Source: Herbaspirillum sp. meg3 (GTDB taxonomy: Bacteria > Pseudomonadota > Gammaproteobacteria > Burkholderiales > Burkholderiaceae_D). From it: a stretch of DNA of 64,000 nt. Location: NCBI RefSeq assembly GCF_002257565.1, contig NZ_CP022736.1, positions 1,984,001-2,048,000 on the forward strand. Reading direction: 5' to 3'. The position numbers were made by a program, and so were the translations under genes. The notes below the pieces were generated by a model, which made no database searches, was not told the origin of the DNA, and saw only the letters and a program-made list of their open reading frames with translations. How positions within the stretch are numbered: position 1 is the stretch's first letter; each line of letters opens with the position of its first letter. This document shows, in pieces, positions 34,268 through 43,116 of the stretch.

Positions 34268-35824
34268 TTAGTCCTCGCGACGCAGGTGAGGGAACAGAAT
34301 CACGTCACGGATGTTTGGCGAGTCGGTGATCAACATCATCAGGCGGTCGATACCGATGCCGCAACCACCAGCTGGTGGCATGCCGTATTCAAGCGCACGG
34401 ATGTAATCGGCGTCGTAATACATGGCTTCTTCGTCGCCCGCATCTTTTGCAGCGACTTGCGCCTGGAAGCGTGCAGCCTGGTCTTCGGCATCGTTCAACT
34501 CAGAGAAGCCGTTGGCGATTTCACGGCCCGTGATGAATAGTTCGAAGCGCTCGGTGATACCTGCAACCGTATCAGAGGCACGTGCCAGCGGCGACACTTC
34601 AACCGGGTAATCGATGATGTAGGTCGGTTCCCACAATTGCGATTCGGCTGTTTCTTCAAACAGTGCCAGTTGCAGCGCACCGATGCCGGCCTTTGCAAGA
34701 GGAGCCTGGTCGGTCTTGACGCCGAACTTCTTCAGCGCGGTGCGCAGGAAGTCGATGTCGTTCAGTTGTTCATCGGTATATTCCGGTGCGTACTTCTTGA
34801 TCGCACCGGTGATGGTCAGGCGCTGGAACGGCTTCGCCAGATCCAGCTCGCGGCCTTGGTACGTCAGCGTGGCAGTGCCATGTGCATCGATCGCGGCCTG
34901 ACGAATCACTTGTTCGGTGAAGGTCATCAGCCATTGGTAATCGACGTAGGCCGCATAGAATTCCATCATCGTGAATTCAGGATTGTGACGCGGCGAAACA
35001 CCTTCGTTACGGAAGTTGCGGTTGACTTCAAACACGCGGTTGAAGCCGCCGACCACCAGGCGCTTCAGGTACAGCTCAGGCGCGATACGCAGGAACATCT
35101 GCATGTCCAGTGCATTGTGATGCGTGATGAAAGGCTTGGCCGCTGCGCCGCCGGGGATGGTGTGGAGCATCGGCGTTTCGACTTCCATGAAGTCGTTCTT
35201 TTCCATGAAGCGGCGGATCGACGACATCGCAGCCGTGCGGGCCTTGAAGGTGCGGCGCGTTTCTTCGCTCATGATCAGGTCGACGTAACGCTGACGGTAC
35301 TTGGTTTCCTGATCCGACAGACCGTGGAACTTGTCCGGCAACGGGCGCAGCGACTTGGTGATCAGACGCAGGCCGGTCACCTTGACCGACAGCTCGCCGG
35401 TCTTGGTCTTGAACAGCGTGCCTTCGGCCCCAAGGATGTCACCCAGGTCGTAGTGCTTGAATGCGCCGTGCGCTTCCGGGCCCGTCACGTCGTTGGTGAT
35501 GTAGAGCTGCATGCGGCCTTCGGCGCGGGGGCCGGACGAGTCTTGCAGTGTCGCGAACGATGCCTTGCCCATCACGCGCTTCAACATCATGCGGCCGGCG
35601 ATGGAGACGTTGACCGGATTGGCTTCCAGCGCTTCGTTGTCCAGCTCGCCGTATTGCGCGTGCAATTCGGCGGCCTTGTGTTCAGGGCGGAAGTCGTTGG
35701 GGAAGGCGACGCCTTGCTCGCGGATCGCATTCAGCTTGGAGCGGCGCTCGGCGATGATGGTGTTTTCATCTACTGGCGGCTGTTGTTGCGCTGGCTGAGC
35801 GGCGTTGTCGTTTTGTGTGGTCAT
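34268..35824 (-). CDS. lysS: Lysyl-tRNA synthetase, class II
   Basis: Charges tRNA-Lys. The 518-residue product has an N-terminal OB-fold anticodon domain (about 60-160), then the class II core with motif 2 around VFEVNRNFRNEGVSPRHNPEFTMME-type sequence and motif 3 GGCGIGIDRLMML. An Ala/Gln-rich N-terminal extension of about 25 residues is normal for the group. It lies about 100 bases downstream of prfB on the same strand, the classical prfB-lysS arrangement. Confidence 0.97.
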   Translation of the reverse strand: MTTQNDNAAQPAQQQPPVDENTIIAERRSKLNAIREQGVAFPNDFRPEHKAAELHAQYGELDNEALEANPVNVSIAGRMMLKRVMGKASFATLQDSSGPRAEGRMQLYITNDVTGPEAHGAFKHYDLGDILGAEGTLFKTKTGELSVKVTGLRLITKSLRPLPDKFHGLSDQETKYRQRYVDLIMSEETRRTFKARTAAMSSIRRFMEKNDFMEVETPMLHTIPGGAAAKPFITHHNALDMQMFLRIAPELYLKRLVVGGFNRVFEVNRNFRNEGVSPRHNPEFTMMEFYAAYVDYQWLMTFTEQVIRQAAIDAHGTATLTYQGRELDLAKPFQRLTITGAIKKYAPEYTDEQLNDIDFLRTALKKFGVKTDQAPLAKAGIGALQLALFEETAESQLWEPTYIIDYPVEVSPLARASDTVAGITERFELFITGREIANGFSELNDAEDQAARFQAQVAAKDAGDEEAMYYDADYIRALEYGMPPAGGCGIGIDRLMMLITDSPNIRDVILFPHLRRED

Positions 35825-35927
35825 GATGTCGAGAATTCGTTAGTAAGCGTGAGGGCCGGAGGCGCTGAAAAGCCGGCTTCAATGATTGCATCCGGCAGCC
35901 ATGGGTGGACGCCGGATGCCACAGGAA

Positions 35928-37032
35928 TCAGACGCCTTGTTTCAGCGAGGCGGCGATAAAGCCATCCAGATCGCCGTCCAGCACTGCCTTGGTGTTGCCC
36001 ATTTCAAAGTTGGTGCGCAAATCCTTGATGCGCGACTGGTCCAGCACGTAAGAGCGGATCTGGTGGCCCCAGCCGACGTCGGTCTTGGAGTCTTCCAGTT
36101 TTTGCTGTTCGCTCATGCGCTTGCGCAGTTCCAGTTCGAACAGCTTGGCGCGCAGCATGTCCCATGCCTCGGCACGGTTGCGGTGCTGGCTGCGGTCGTT
36201 CTGGCATTGCACGACGATGCCGCTGGGGCCGTGCGTCAGGCGCACCGCCGAGTCGGTTTTATTGATGTGCTGGCCACCGGCGCCGGACGCACGGTAGGTG
36301 TCCACGCGCACATCGGCAGGATTGATGTCGATCTCGAAGGATTCGTCCACTTCCGGATAGACGAACAAGCTCGAGAACGAGGTATGGCGGCCGTTGGCGG
36401 AGTCGAACGGCGACTTGCGCACGAGACGGTGCACACCAGTTTCGGTGCGCAGGAAACCGTAGGCGTATTCGCCCTCGACCTTGATCGTCGCGGTCTTGAT
36501 GCCGGCCACTTCACCGTCAGACTGTTCCAGGATTTCAGCCTTGAAGCCTTTACGCTCGCAGTAGCGCAGGTATTGGCGCAGCAGCATGGACGCCCAGTCT
36601 TGCGCTTCAGTACCGCCGGCGCCGGCCTGGATGTCGATGAAGCAGTTGTTCGGATCCATCGGATTGCTGAACATGCGGCGGAATTCCATGCCTTCGACCA
36701 GACCCTTCAGGGTTTCTGCGTCGGCTTCGATGGCGATCAGCGTGTCTTCGTCTTTTTCCTCGCGCGCCATCGCGAACAGGTCGCGCGTGTCGTTGAGGTC
36801 GCCATCAATCTTGATCAGCGTATGGACGATGTTTTCCAGCGATTTTTTTTCTTTGCCGAGATCTTGCGCGCGCTTGGGATCGTTCCAGACTTCCGGATCT
36901 TCCAATTCGCCGTTGACCTGGTCGAGTTTCTCTGACTTCACATCGAAGTCAAAGATACCTCCGTAATTCAGCTGCACGCACCGCGAGGTCGTCCAGCAGG
37001 GATTGGAGGGAATTGAGGCGTTCTGCTTCCAT
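35928..37032 (-). CDS. prfB: Peptide chain release factor 2, with programmed +1 frameshift
   Basis: Releases peptides at UGA and UAA codons. Translation starts at ATG 37032 (MEAERLNSLQ); after 27 codons it meets CTT TGA at 36954-36949. A GGAGG lies three bases before the CTT. A +1 shift skips the T at 36951 and continues GAC TTC GAT, giving about 367 residues. The downstream part has the RF2 anticodon motif SPF in RKSPFDSANGRH and the catalytic GGQ in GAGGQHINKTDSAVR. The large uninterrupted frame alone (from 36977) is not the true start. Frameshift autoregulation of RF2 is well established. Confidence 0.96.
36949..36965 (-). promoter_or_regulatory. RF2 frameshift site
   Basis: On the minus strand: an internal Shine-Dalgarno GGAGG, then TAT CTT TGA C, the conserved slippage signal. 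In-frame UGA at 36951-36949; the ribosome shifts +1 on CTT-T when RF2 is scarce. Confidence 0.95.
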
Positions 37033-37090
37033 GATTATGTCTTTTGCAAACCAAACCTCGCATTATACAAGACCAGAGCAGGTATTTCCG

Positions 37091-37112
37091 GTGTCACAAA
37101 GAGGTCATTTTC
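37091..37112 (+). promoter_or_regulatory. Candidate PhoB box upstream of the PhoX-like gene
   Basis: Half-sites GTGTCACAAAG (37091-37101) and AGGTCATTTTC (37102-37112) align GTCA at an 11-base pitch. It is weaker than the ppx site but stands 64 bases before a phosphatase gene, a sensible position. Confidence 0.55.
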
Positions 37113-37175
37113 GGCGATTAGCATCACGCGATTCAGTCAGGTCGTTGTCAGATAGTTGCTAAAAAGGAAAAAGCC

Positions 37176-39107
37176 ATGAAATTCGCCAAAAATACTCCCG
37201 AAATCCAATCCAAGCGCCGCGATTTGCTCAAAGCCTTCGCCAGCGCGCCATTGTTGCCGCTGACGCTGACCGCTTCGGGCTTGCTGGCTGGTTGCGCCAC
37301 GGCTTCCAATCGCAGTGGTTTCGCCTCGGCGACATTCAGCAGCATGCAGGCGCCATCGCTGGCGAATCCCGCGGCAATGGCCGCCACAACCGTGCAATCC
37401 AGTCTTGATGTCGTATTTGGCAATGGCGCCAAGCAAAGCTATCAACTGGCGTATCAGCCGTTTTTCATGACCGGCGATATGGTGCCGGACGGCAAGGGCG
37501 GCAAAATGCTGGCCGGCGGTTACTACGATATCAACAATCAGCCGATCATCGACCGTTCGGTGCCGGGTAAGGAACGCCACTTTTTCTCCGATTGCCCTGA
37601 CGGCTCGTCGCTGTTGACGATGAAAAACGCGCAAGTTGCCGGTGTCAAAGGCAATGCAGTATTCGCCGTGGTTCAGTTCGAGTACACCACGCGCGACCAG
37701 AAGCAGGCCGCCATGTACGGCCAGTTGCCGTCGCCCATCGCCGTGCTGACGCTGGATCAGGATCCGCAGACCGGCAAATTGTCCCTCGTCAAATATCACA
37801 ACGTCGATACCTCGTCGGTTAACGGCCTGTGGATCACCTGTGGCGCCAGCCTGTCGCCGTGGAATACCCATCTGTCGAGCGAAGAATACGAACCCGACGC
37901 TGCAGCCATCGCGAGCAACGTGCAATTTCAGGCCTTCAGCAAGAACCTCTTCGGGGATGCCGCCAAGGCCAACCCTTACCACTACGGTCATCTGCCGGAA
38001 ATCACCGTCCACGCTGACGGCAGCGGCAGCGTGGTCAAGCATTTCTGCCTCGGCCGCATCTCGCATGAACTGGTGCAGGTCATGCCGGACCGCCGCACCG
38101 TACTGATGGGCGACGACGCCACCAACGGCGGCTTGTTCATGTTCATCGCCGACCGTGAAGCCGATCTGTCGGCTGGCACGCTGTATGTCGCCAGGTGGAC
38201 GCAAACCTCCGGTGTCGGCCCCGGCGCCGGTACGTTGAGCTGGGTCAAGCTGGGCCATGCCACCAGCAACGAGATTAAGGCGCTGGCCGACAAGCTCAAG
38301 GTTGCCGACATCATGGACGTCAAGACCAGCGATCCGCAGGATGCGTCCTATACCAAGATCCCATTTAACGGCAAAACCAACTGGATCAAGCTCAAGCCCG
38401 GCATGGAACAAGCCGCAGCCTTCCTCGAAACCCATCGCTACGCTGCGTTCAAGGGCGGCAGCCTCGGTTTTACCAAGATGGAGGGCACCACTGTCAACGC
38501 CAAGGACAAGATCGCTTACTCGGCCATGTCGTATGTGCAGACCTCCATGCTTGACGGTTCAGGCGGCATCAAGGTGCAAGGCCCGAAGGCCGGCGCGGTG
38601 TATGCGCTGAACATGAAGGGTGGCCAGAACGATCTGTCCGGCAGTGCCATCGACAGCGCCTGGGTGCCGGTCGACATGGCGCCGCCGGCAGCCCTCATCG
38701 GCGAAGACCTGAAACAGCCTGATGCGCTGGGCAATCTGGCACATGCCGACAAGATCGCCAATCCGGACAACATCAAGTTCTCGGAAAAACTGCGCACGCT
38801 CTTTATTGGCGAAGACAGCGGCATGCACGTCAACAATTTCCTGTGGGCCTACAACGTCGACAGCAAGCAACTCTCGCGCATCCTGTCCTGCCCGGCCGGC
38901 GCCGAATCTACCGGCTTGCACGCCGTCGACGAAATCAACGGCTGGACCTATGTCATGAGCAACTTCCAGCATGCCGGCGATTGGGAAAAACCGCTGCACG
39001 ACAAGGTCAAGGACGCATTGGATCCGCTGGTGCGCGCCAACTACAAAGACCGCTTCGGCGCCACGGTCGGCTATCTGACCGGGATGCAATTGCCGGTACA
39101 GGCCTGA
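37176..39107 (+). CDS. PhoX-like (DUF839) alkaline phosphatase, Tat-exported lipoprotein
   Basis: A 643-residue member of the PhoX/DUF839 family; PhoX is a calcium/iron-dependent phosphatase that frees phosphate from organic esters. The N-terminus has twin arginines at 14-15 (KRRDLLK), a hydrophobic stretch and a lipobox LLAGC with Cys40, so it is probably exported folded by Tat and lipid-anchored. The mature part has the family segments ITCGASLSPWNTHLSSEEYE, GRISHELVQVMPDRRTVLMGDDA, and NLAHADKIANPDNIKFSE. The AAGGAAA site is seven bases from ATG. With the Pho-box candidate, a phosphate-scavenging role is likely. Confidence 0.85.
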   Translation: MKFAKNTPEIQSKRRDLLKAFASAPLLPLTLTASGLLAGCATASNRSGFASATFSSMQAPSLANPAAMAATTVQSSLDVVFGNGAKQSYQLAYQPFFMTGDMVPDGKGGKMLAGGYYDINNQPIIDRSVPGKERHFFSDCPDGSSLLTMKNAQVAGVKGNAVFAVVQFEYTTRDQKQAAMYGQLPSPIAVLTLDQDPQTGKLSLVKYHNVDTSSVNGLWITCGASLSPWNTHLSSEEYEPDAAAIASNVQFQAFSKNLFGDAAKANPYHYGHLPEITVHADGSGSVVKHFCLGRISHELVQVMPDRRTVLMGDDATNGGLFMFIADREADLSAGTLYVARWTQTSGVGPGAGTLSWVKLGHATSNEIKALADKLKVADIMDVKTSDPQDASYTKIPFNGKTNWIKLKPGMEQAAAFLETHRYAAFKGGSLGFTKMEGTTVNAKDKIAYSAMSYVQTSMLDGSGGIKVQGPKAGAVYALNMKGGQNDLSGSAIDSAWVPVDMAPPAALIGEDLKQPDALGNLAHADKIANPDNIKFSEKLRTLFIGEDSGMHVNNFLWAYNVDSKQLSRILSCPAGAESTGLHAVDEINGWTYVMSNFQHAGDWEKPLHDKVKDALDPLVRANYKDRFGATVGYLTGMQLPVQA

Positions 39108-39127
39108 TCAGGTAGTGTGATCCGATC

Positions 39128-39159
39128 AAAAAAAGAGAGGCTGGGCCTCTCTTTTTTAT
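39128..39159. terminator. Bidirectional terminator between phoX-like and symporter genes
   Basis: A long A-run, GAGAGGC-TGG-GCCTCTC, then TTTTTTATT. Convergent genes on both sides. Confidence 0.92.
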
Positions 39160-39187
39160 TGCCTTGAACGAACGTGTCGTTGGTAGC

Positions 39188-40486
39188 CTACGCGGGCATT
39201 TTGAGCGCTGCCTCCGCATCGATTGCGGCTGAAATGCGCTCGGCGTCTTCTTCGCTTGCCAGTCCGTCTTCCCATTTTGCGATGACTGCCGTCGCAATGG
39301 AGTTTCCGACGGCATTGGTTGCTGAGCGTCCCATGTCGAGAAAGGTGTCAATGCCGAGGATCATCAACAAGCCGGCCTCAGGCAATCCAAAATGCTGCAA
39401 CGTCGCCGCAATGACCACCAGCGACGCGCGCGGCACCCCCGCCATGCCTTTGGAAGTCAGCATCAATACCAGCATCATCGTGATCTGCGTGGACAGTGGC
39501 ATGTCAATGCCATAGGCCTGCGCGATGAACAGTGTCGCGAAAGTGCAATAGATCATGGAGCCGTCGAGATTGAATGAGTACCCCATCGGCATGACGAAGC
39601 CCGAGATCTTGCGCTGCACGCCGAAACGATCAAGAGCATCCAGAATTTTCGGGTAGGCGGCTTCTGAGCTGGCAGTGGCGAACGACAATAAGAAGGCCTC
39701 CTTGATCAGTCCCAGCAATTTGAAAATGCGGCGACGCAAAAAAAGGAAACCGGCGCCGATCAGAAACGCCCACAAGATCCCCAGCGACAGATAAAAATCA
39801 CGCATGAAGATGGCAAAGCTGAGCAGGATCTCCAGGCCGTTGACAGCGACCGTTGCCGCTATCGCTGCAAAGACGGCGACCGGCGCCATCTTCATCACGT
39901 AGCCGGTGATCTTCAGCATCGCATGCGAGAGTTCGTCGATGCAACTCAATAGCGTTTTTGCCTTCTCTCCCAGCGCAGCCAGTGCTACGCCGAAGAACAT
40001 GGAAAACACGACGATTTGCAGAATCTCGTTGTGCGCCATTGCTTCAGCAAATGATTTGGGCACGAGGTGACCGATAAATTCCTTGAGGCTTAACTGGGAT
40101 GTCGCCAGCCCCGGCAGTGCACTGTCGGCACCGGGAAGCGATAGCGACATGCCGACGCCGGGTTGCATGAAGTTGGCCATCAGCAGACCCAGCATTAATG
40201 AGATCAGTGACGCTGTAAAAAACCACAGAATCGACTTGGCAAAGATGCGACCTACAGACTTGGCATCGCCCATATGGGCAATGCCAACCACCAGCGTGGA
40301 AAACACCAAGGGGGCGATCAGCATCTTGATCAGCCGCAAAAAAATGTCGGAAGGGATTGCAACATATCCGGCGATGGCGGTGGCCGCGGCTTTGTCCTGA
40401 GCGTTGGAAAAGATCAGATAGCCAGTCAGAATTCCCAGCAACATAGCGACGAGAATATAAAAAGCAGGGGGTATTTTACGTTTCAT
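39188..40486 (-). CDS. Dicarboxylate/amino acid:cation symporter (DAACS family)
   Basis: A 432-residue inner-membrane transporter with eight hydrophobic segments and the family landmarks: FLRLIKMLIAPLVFSTLVVGIAHMGD, the serine-rich hairpin FATASSEAAYP, the GYSFNLDGSMIY substrate/cation site (NLDGT in most members), and MGRSATNAVGNSIA. It would take up glutamate, aspartate or C4-dicarboxylates with Na+ or H+. The ATASSEA hairpin differs slightly from both GltP and DctA, so the substrate is not assigned. Confidence 0.92.
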   Translation of the reverse strand: MKRKIPPAFYILVAMLLGILTGYLIFSNAQDKAAATAIAGYVAIPSDIFLRLIKMLIAPLVFSTLVVGIAHMGDAKSVGRIFAKSILWFFTASLISLMLGLLMANFMQPGVGMSLSLPGADSALPGLATSQLSLKEFIGHLVPKSFAEAMAHNEILQIVVFSMFFGVALAALGEKAKTLLSCIDELSHAMLKITGYVMKMAPVAVFAAIAATVAVNGLEILLSFAIFMRDFYLSLGILWAFLIGAGFLFLRRRIFKLLGLIKEAFLLSFATASSEAAYPKILDALDRFGVQRKISGFVMPMGYSFNLDGSMIYCTFATLFIAQAYGIDMPLSTQITMMLVLMLTSKGMAGVPRASLVVIAATLQHFGLPEAGLLMILGIDTFLDMGRSATNAVGNSIATAVIAKWEDGLASEEDAERISAAIDAEAALKMPA

Positions 40487-40896
40487 GGATACCTTTTTGA
40501 TTGCTGAGGATTGCGGGCGAGGCTTGGCAATGGCATCCGAACAAGACCGTTACCCGGTTGGCGCTTTCAGTATTGCTGCGGATGCGTTGTTGTCACTTGG
40601 CGGTGCCGATTGGTAACGGCTGAAACCAGCCATGCCGGTGACGGCGAAGGTTGGTCGACTGTCGGATGCGTACCCGAGGTGTGGGAGGCAGGAATAACAG
40701 GTCAAGACGAGAACGTAAGGTTAGGCCCCTATCCTAGTCAATCGCAAAACTGCGGGAAAAGAGTGAAAATGAATATGAATGAGTTGCGGAGGTCGAATCA
40801 TCCATGAAATAGTCGTAGAAATGCAGAAAAATATCCGGATGTGTGCCTGATGAAAGCCTCACAGAACTCATTCGGCGTTCGGGTAGTCCTATCGGA
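40487..40896. other. 410-bp gap between divergent symporter and lipoprotein genes
   Basis: No gene supported. CCGTTACC (about 40549-40556) and GGTAACGG (about 40613-40620) form an 8-bp inverted repeat about 56 bases apart. The lipoprotein side has a weak ribosome-binding site. Several short frames here have no domain or start signals. Confidence 0.45.
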
Positions 40897-41628
40897 ATGA
40901 AAAAAATGAGACTAAGTACGGCCATTTTGAGCGTTTTGATTTTTTCTCTATTGAATGCATGTAGTACTGCGCCCACTACCCATGGCGAAGTCAAAGGCGC
41001 TTCCGCCAGCTCGCGTGAAATGGGGCAGTCCGACACCAATCGCATGGCGACACTGGCCATGCGCGGCAATCTGGAAAGTCTCTATCTGCTGATGGACAAG
41101 CTCTACAGGCGTAATCCGGCCGAGTGGAAAAAATCCGGAGCTACGCGCGAAGAAGTCGTCAAACGCGTTCGCGAGGCCGTCGAAAAGCGGCAGACCTGGG
41201 CCGATCTGCAAGGCAAGCACGACATTGCCGCCATGTCGCTGGCCTTGTCGCCTGACTTCAAGGCGGATCGCGTTGCTGCCTTCATCTATGCCACGGCCGA
41301 TATGATCATTACCGCCCACGGCGGCAAGATCGAATTTTTTCTCATTGACGGCCTCGACGCCCAATATCTTTATAACGCCGCGCGCAATATAGAAATCGCG
41401 GTATGGATGCTGACCAATCGTCGCAATACCGCCGGCCAGCCTCTGTTGCTGTCGGACGAAATCAACGCGACCGAGCGCAATCTCAGCTTCGAACGTGAGT
41501 TCGGCAAGATTATCGGCCGTCTGGATTTGCTGGCGGAGTTCGTTACTGAAAAATATCGCCGTGCCGGCATCAGCTACGTGCAGAACTTGCTGGGCGGGTC
41601 GTTCCTGCAATTCTTGCCGGTGCGCTGA
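40897..41628 (+). CDS. Putative lipoprotein of unknown function
   Basis: A 243-residue protein. The N-terminus MKKMRLSTAILSVLIFSLLNAC has a lipobox LLNAC with Cys22. The mature part is mainly helical, with charged segments (EEVVKRVREAVEKRQTWADL) and FIYATADMIITAHGGKIEFFLIDGLDAQYLYNAARNIEIAVWML, then a C-terminus ending GGSFLQFLPVR. I do not recognise the family. ATG 40897 lacks a good ribosome-binding site; ATG 40906 is an alternative. It is monocistronic by spacing. Probably an outer-membrane or periplasm-facing lipoprotein. Confidence 0.7.
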   Translation: MKKMRLSTAILSVLIFSLLNACSTAPTTHGEVKGASASSREMGQSDTNRMATLAMRGNLESLYLLMDKLYRRNPAEWKKSGATREEVVKRVREAVEKRQTWADLQGKHDIAAMSLALSPDFKADRVAAFIYATADMIITAHGGKIEFFLIDGLDAQYLYNAARNIEIAVWMLTNRRNTAGQPLLLSDEINATERNLSFEREFGKIIGRLDLLAEFVTEKYRRAGISYVQNLLGGSFLQFLPVR

Positions 41629-41804
41629 CCAAGCCAGATCTGTTGATGTGTGGATCTATGATTGTGTATCGCCGATAGCACAGCATAGATTGGCGAACAC
41701 AGGTCGTGCGCACTTGGTGCATATCGATATGCGAAAAAATTTGTTTCGTATTTAACCGCCAGCCTCGACACTTCCGCTCACTGAAATTTGCTGAAAGCTT
41801 CGTC

Positions 41805-42980
41805 ATGACCCATTGGACCCTGGATAGCATCCACGCCGCCTTGCCCGCTATTGAACAAGAGCTGGCGCGCACCGCCGCCGAGCGTGACAAAGCCGGTGGC
41901 CATGCTGCCGAACAAAAGGAGTTGTTACGCCAGAACGGCTTGCTGTTGCTGGTCGTACCGAAAGAGTACGGCGGCATCGGTGCATCGTGGAGCGAGACGC
42001 TTGCCATCGTGCGCCGCATTGCGCGTGTCGACAGCGCCATGGCGCATTTGCTGGCGTTTCAAACTTTACAACTATCGGGTGTGTTGTCGTACGGCTCCGA
42101 TGAGCAGCGAGCGCTTTATTTGCGTGAAACGGTTGCCCTCAATCATTGGTGGGGCAATTCCGCCAATCCCGCTGATCCGCGTCTGATGGCGACCGAAAAG
42201 GACGGCGGTTTGATTTTGCAAGGCATCAAGGGTTTCTGTTCCGGCACGCTCGGCTCGCATCGTCTGCTCACCACTGCCTTGCATCAACCCAGCGGCAAGA
42301 TCCTCATTGCAGTACTGCCGACCGCGCGCGAAGGCATCACCATCCATGACGACTGGGATCCGATCGGCCAGCGCCAGACGGACAGCACCTCGGTCAGTTA
42401 TGAGCAGGTGCGGCTGGAATGGAGTGAAGTTCTGTTTCGACCGGACGCTGTGTCAACGCCTTTCCTGACCTTGCGCGGCGTGGTGGCGCAATTGATTCTG
42501 GTGAATCTCTACCTCGGGATGGCAGAAGGTGCATTCGACCAGGCGCGGGATTACACGCTCAACCAGGGTAGGCCGTGGTTTGCTGCAGGCGTGCAGCGTG
42601 CTGCAGACGATCCGTACGTGATTCATCGTTACGCCGAGATGCATTTGCAGATTCGTGCTGCAAGAGCCTTGGCGGATGAGGCCGGTGTCGAACTGGACAA
42701 GGTCTGGCGCATCGGGCCTGAGCTTGTCGCCGAACAGCGCGGAAGAGCGGCGCTGGCAGTGGCCGAAGCCAAGGTGCTGGCGCACCGGACAGCACTTGCG
42801 GTGGGGCAGGACGTATTCGACGTTTGCGGCGCCCGTGCGACCAAGGCAACACTGGGGCTGGATCGGTTCTGGCGCAATGCGCGCACCCACACGTTGCATG
42901 ATCCCATCGACTACAAGCTGCGCGACGTTGGTCGCTACGCACTCGAACATCTCTTGCCTGAGCCGACGCTCTATTCCTGA
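41805..42980 (+). CDS. Acyl-CoA-dehydrogenase-fold flavoprotein, DszC/SfnB-like
   Basis: A 391-residue protein of the acyl-CoA dehydrogenase superfamily. LVVPKEYGGIGASWSE, FCSGTLGSHRLL, the QTDSTSVSYEQVRL segment and the C-terminal DVGRYALEHLLPEP resemble the flavin-dependent monooxygenases DszC and SfnB, used in sulfur acquisition from organosulfur compounds, more than true acyl-CoA dehydrogenases. No clear catalytic Glu of the dehydrogenases is seen. No flavin reductase is adjacent. A GlxA-type regulator follows on the same strand. Substrate unknown. Confidence 0.72.
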   Translation: MTHWTLDSIHAALPAIEQELARTAAERDKAGGHAAEQKELLRQNGLLLLVVPKEYGGIGASWSETLAIVRRIARVDSAMAHLLAFQTLQLSGVLSYGSDEQRALYLRETVALNHWWGNSANPADPRLMATEKDGGLILQGIKGFCSGTLGSHRLLTTALHQPSGKILIAVLPTAREGITIHDDWDPIGQRQTDSTSVSYEQVRLEWSEVLFRPDAVSTPFLTLRGVVAQLILVNLYLGMAEGAFDQARDYTLNQGRPWFAAGVQRAADDPYVIHRYAEMHLQIRAARALADEAGVELDKVWRIGPELVAEQRGRAALAVAEAKVLAHRTALAVGQDVFDVCGARATKATLGLDRFWRNARTHTLHDPIDYKLRDVGRYALEHLLPEPTLYS

Positions 42981-43027
42981 GTACCTGAAAGAAAGCCGAT
43001 TTTTCTGCCTTTCTTGATGGCTGAATA

Positions 43028-43063
43028 TGTCCGGTTGATGTCCTTCATGGACGTGGAGGGACA
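43028..43063 (+). promoter_or_regulatory. Operator-like TGTCC repeats upstream of the GlxA-type gene
   Basis: ATGTCC occurs at 43027 and 43038 (11-base pitch); GTCC-TTCAT-GGAC forms an inverted repeat at 43040-43052, and GGGACA lies at 43058-43063. Direct repeats at about one helical turn suit AraC-type regulators. Binding is not shown. Confidence 0.35.
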
Positions 43064-43080
43064 GGTTCAGATGGGATACT

Positions 43081-43116
43081 ATGATTTCCTCGCGTTTCAT
43101 CTACAGAGGAAATCAT
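43081..43116 (+). promoter_or_regulatory. 11-bp inverted repeat covering the RBS and start codon of the GlxA-type gene
   Basis: ATGATTTCCTC (43081-43091), 14-base spacer, GAGGAAATCAT (43106-43116). The right arm contains the GAGGAA ribosome-binding site and overlaps the ATG at 43115. A folded mRNA would hide both. Confidence 0.7.
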
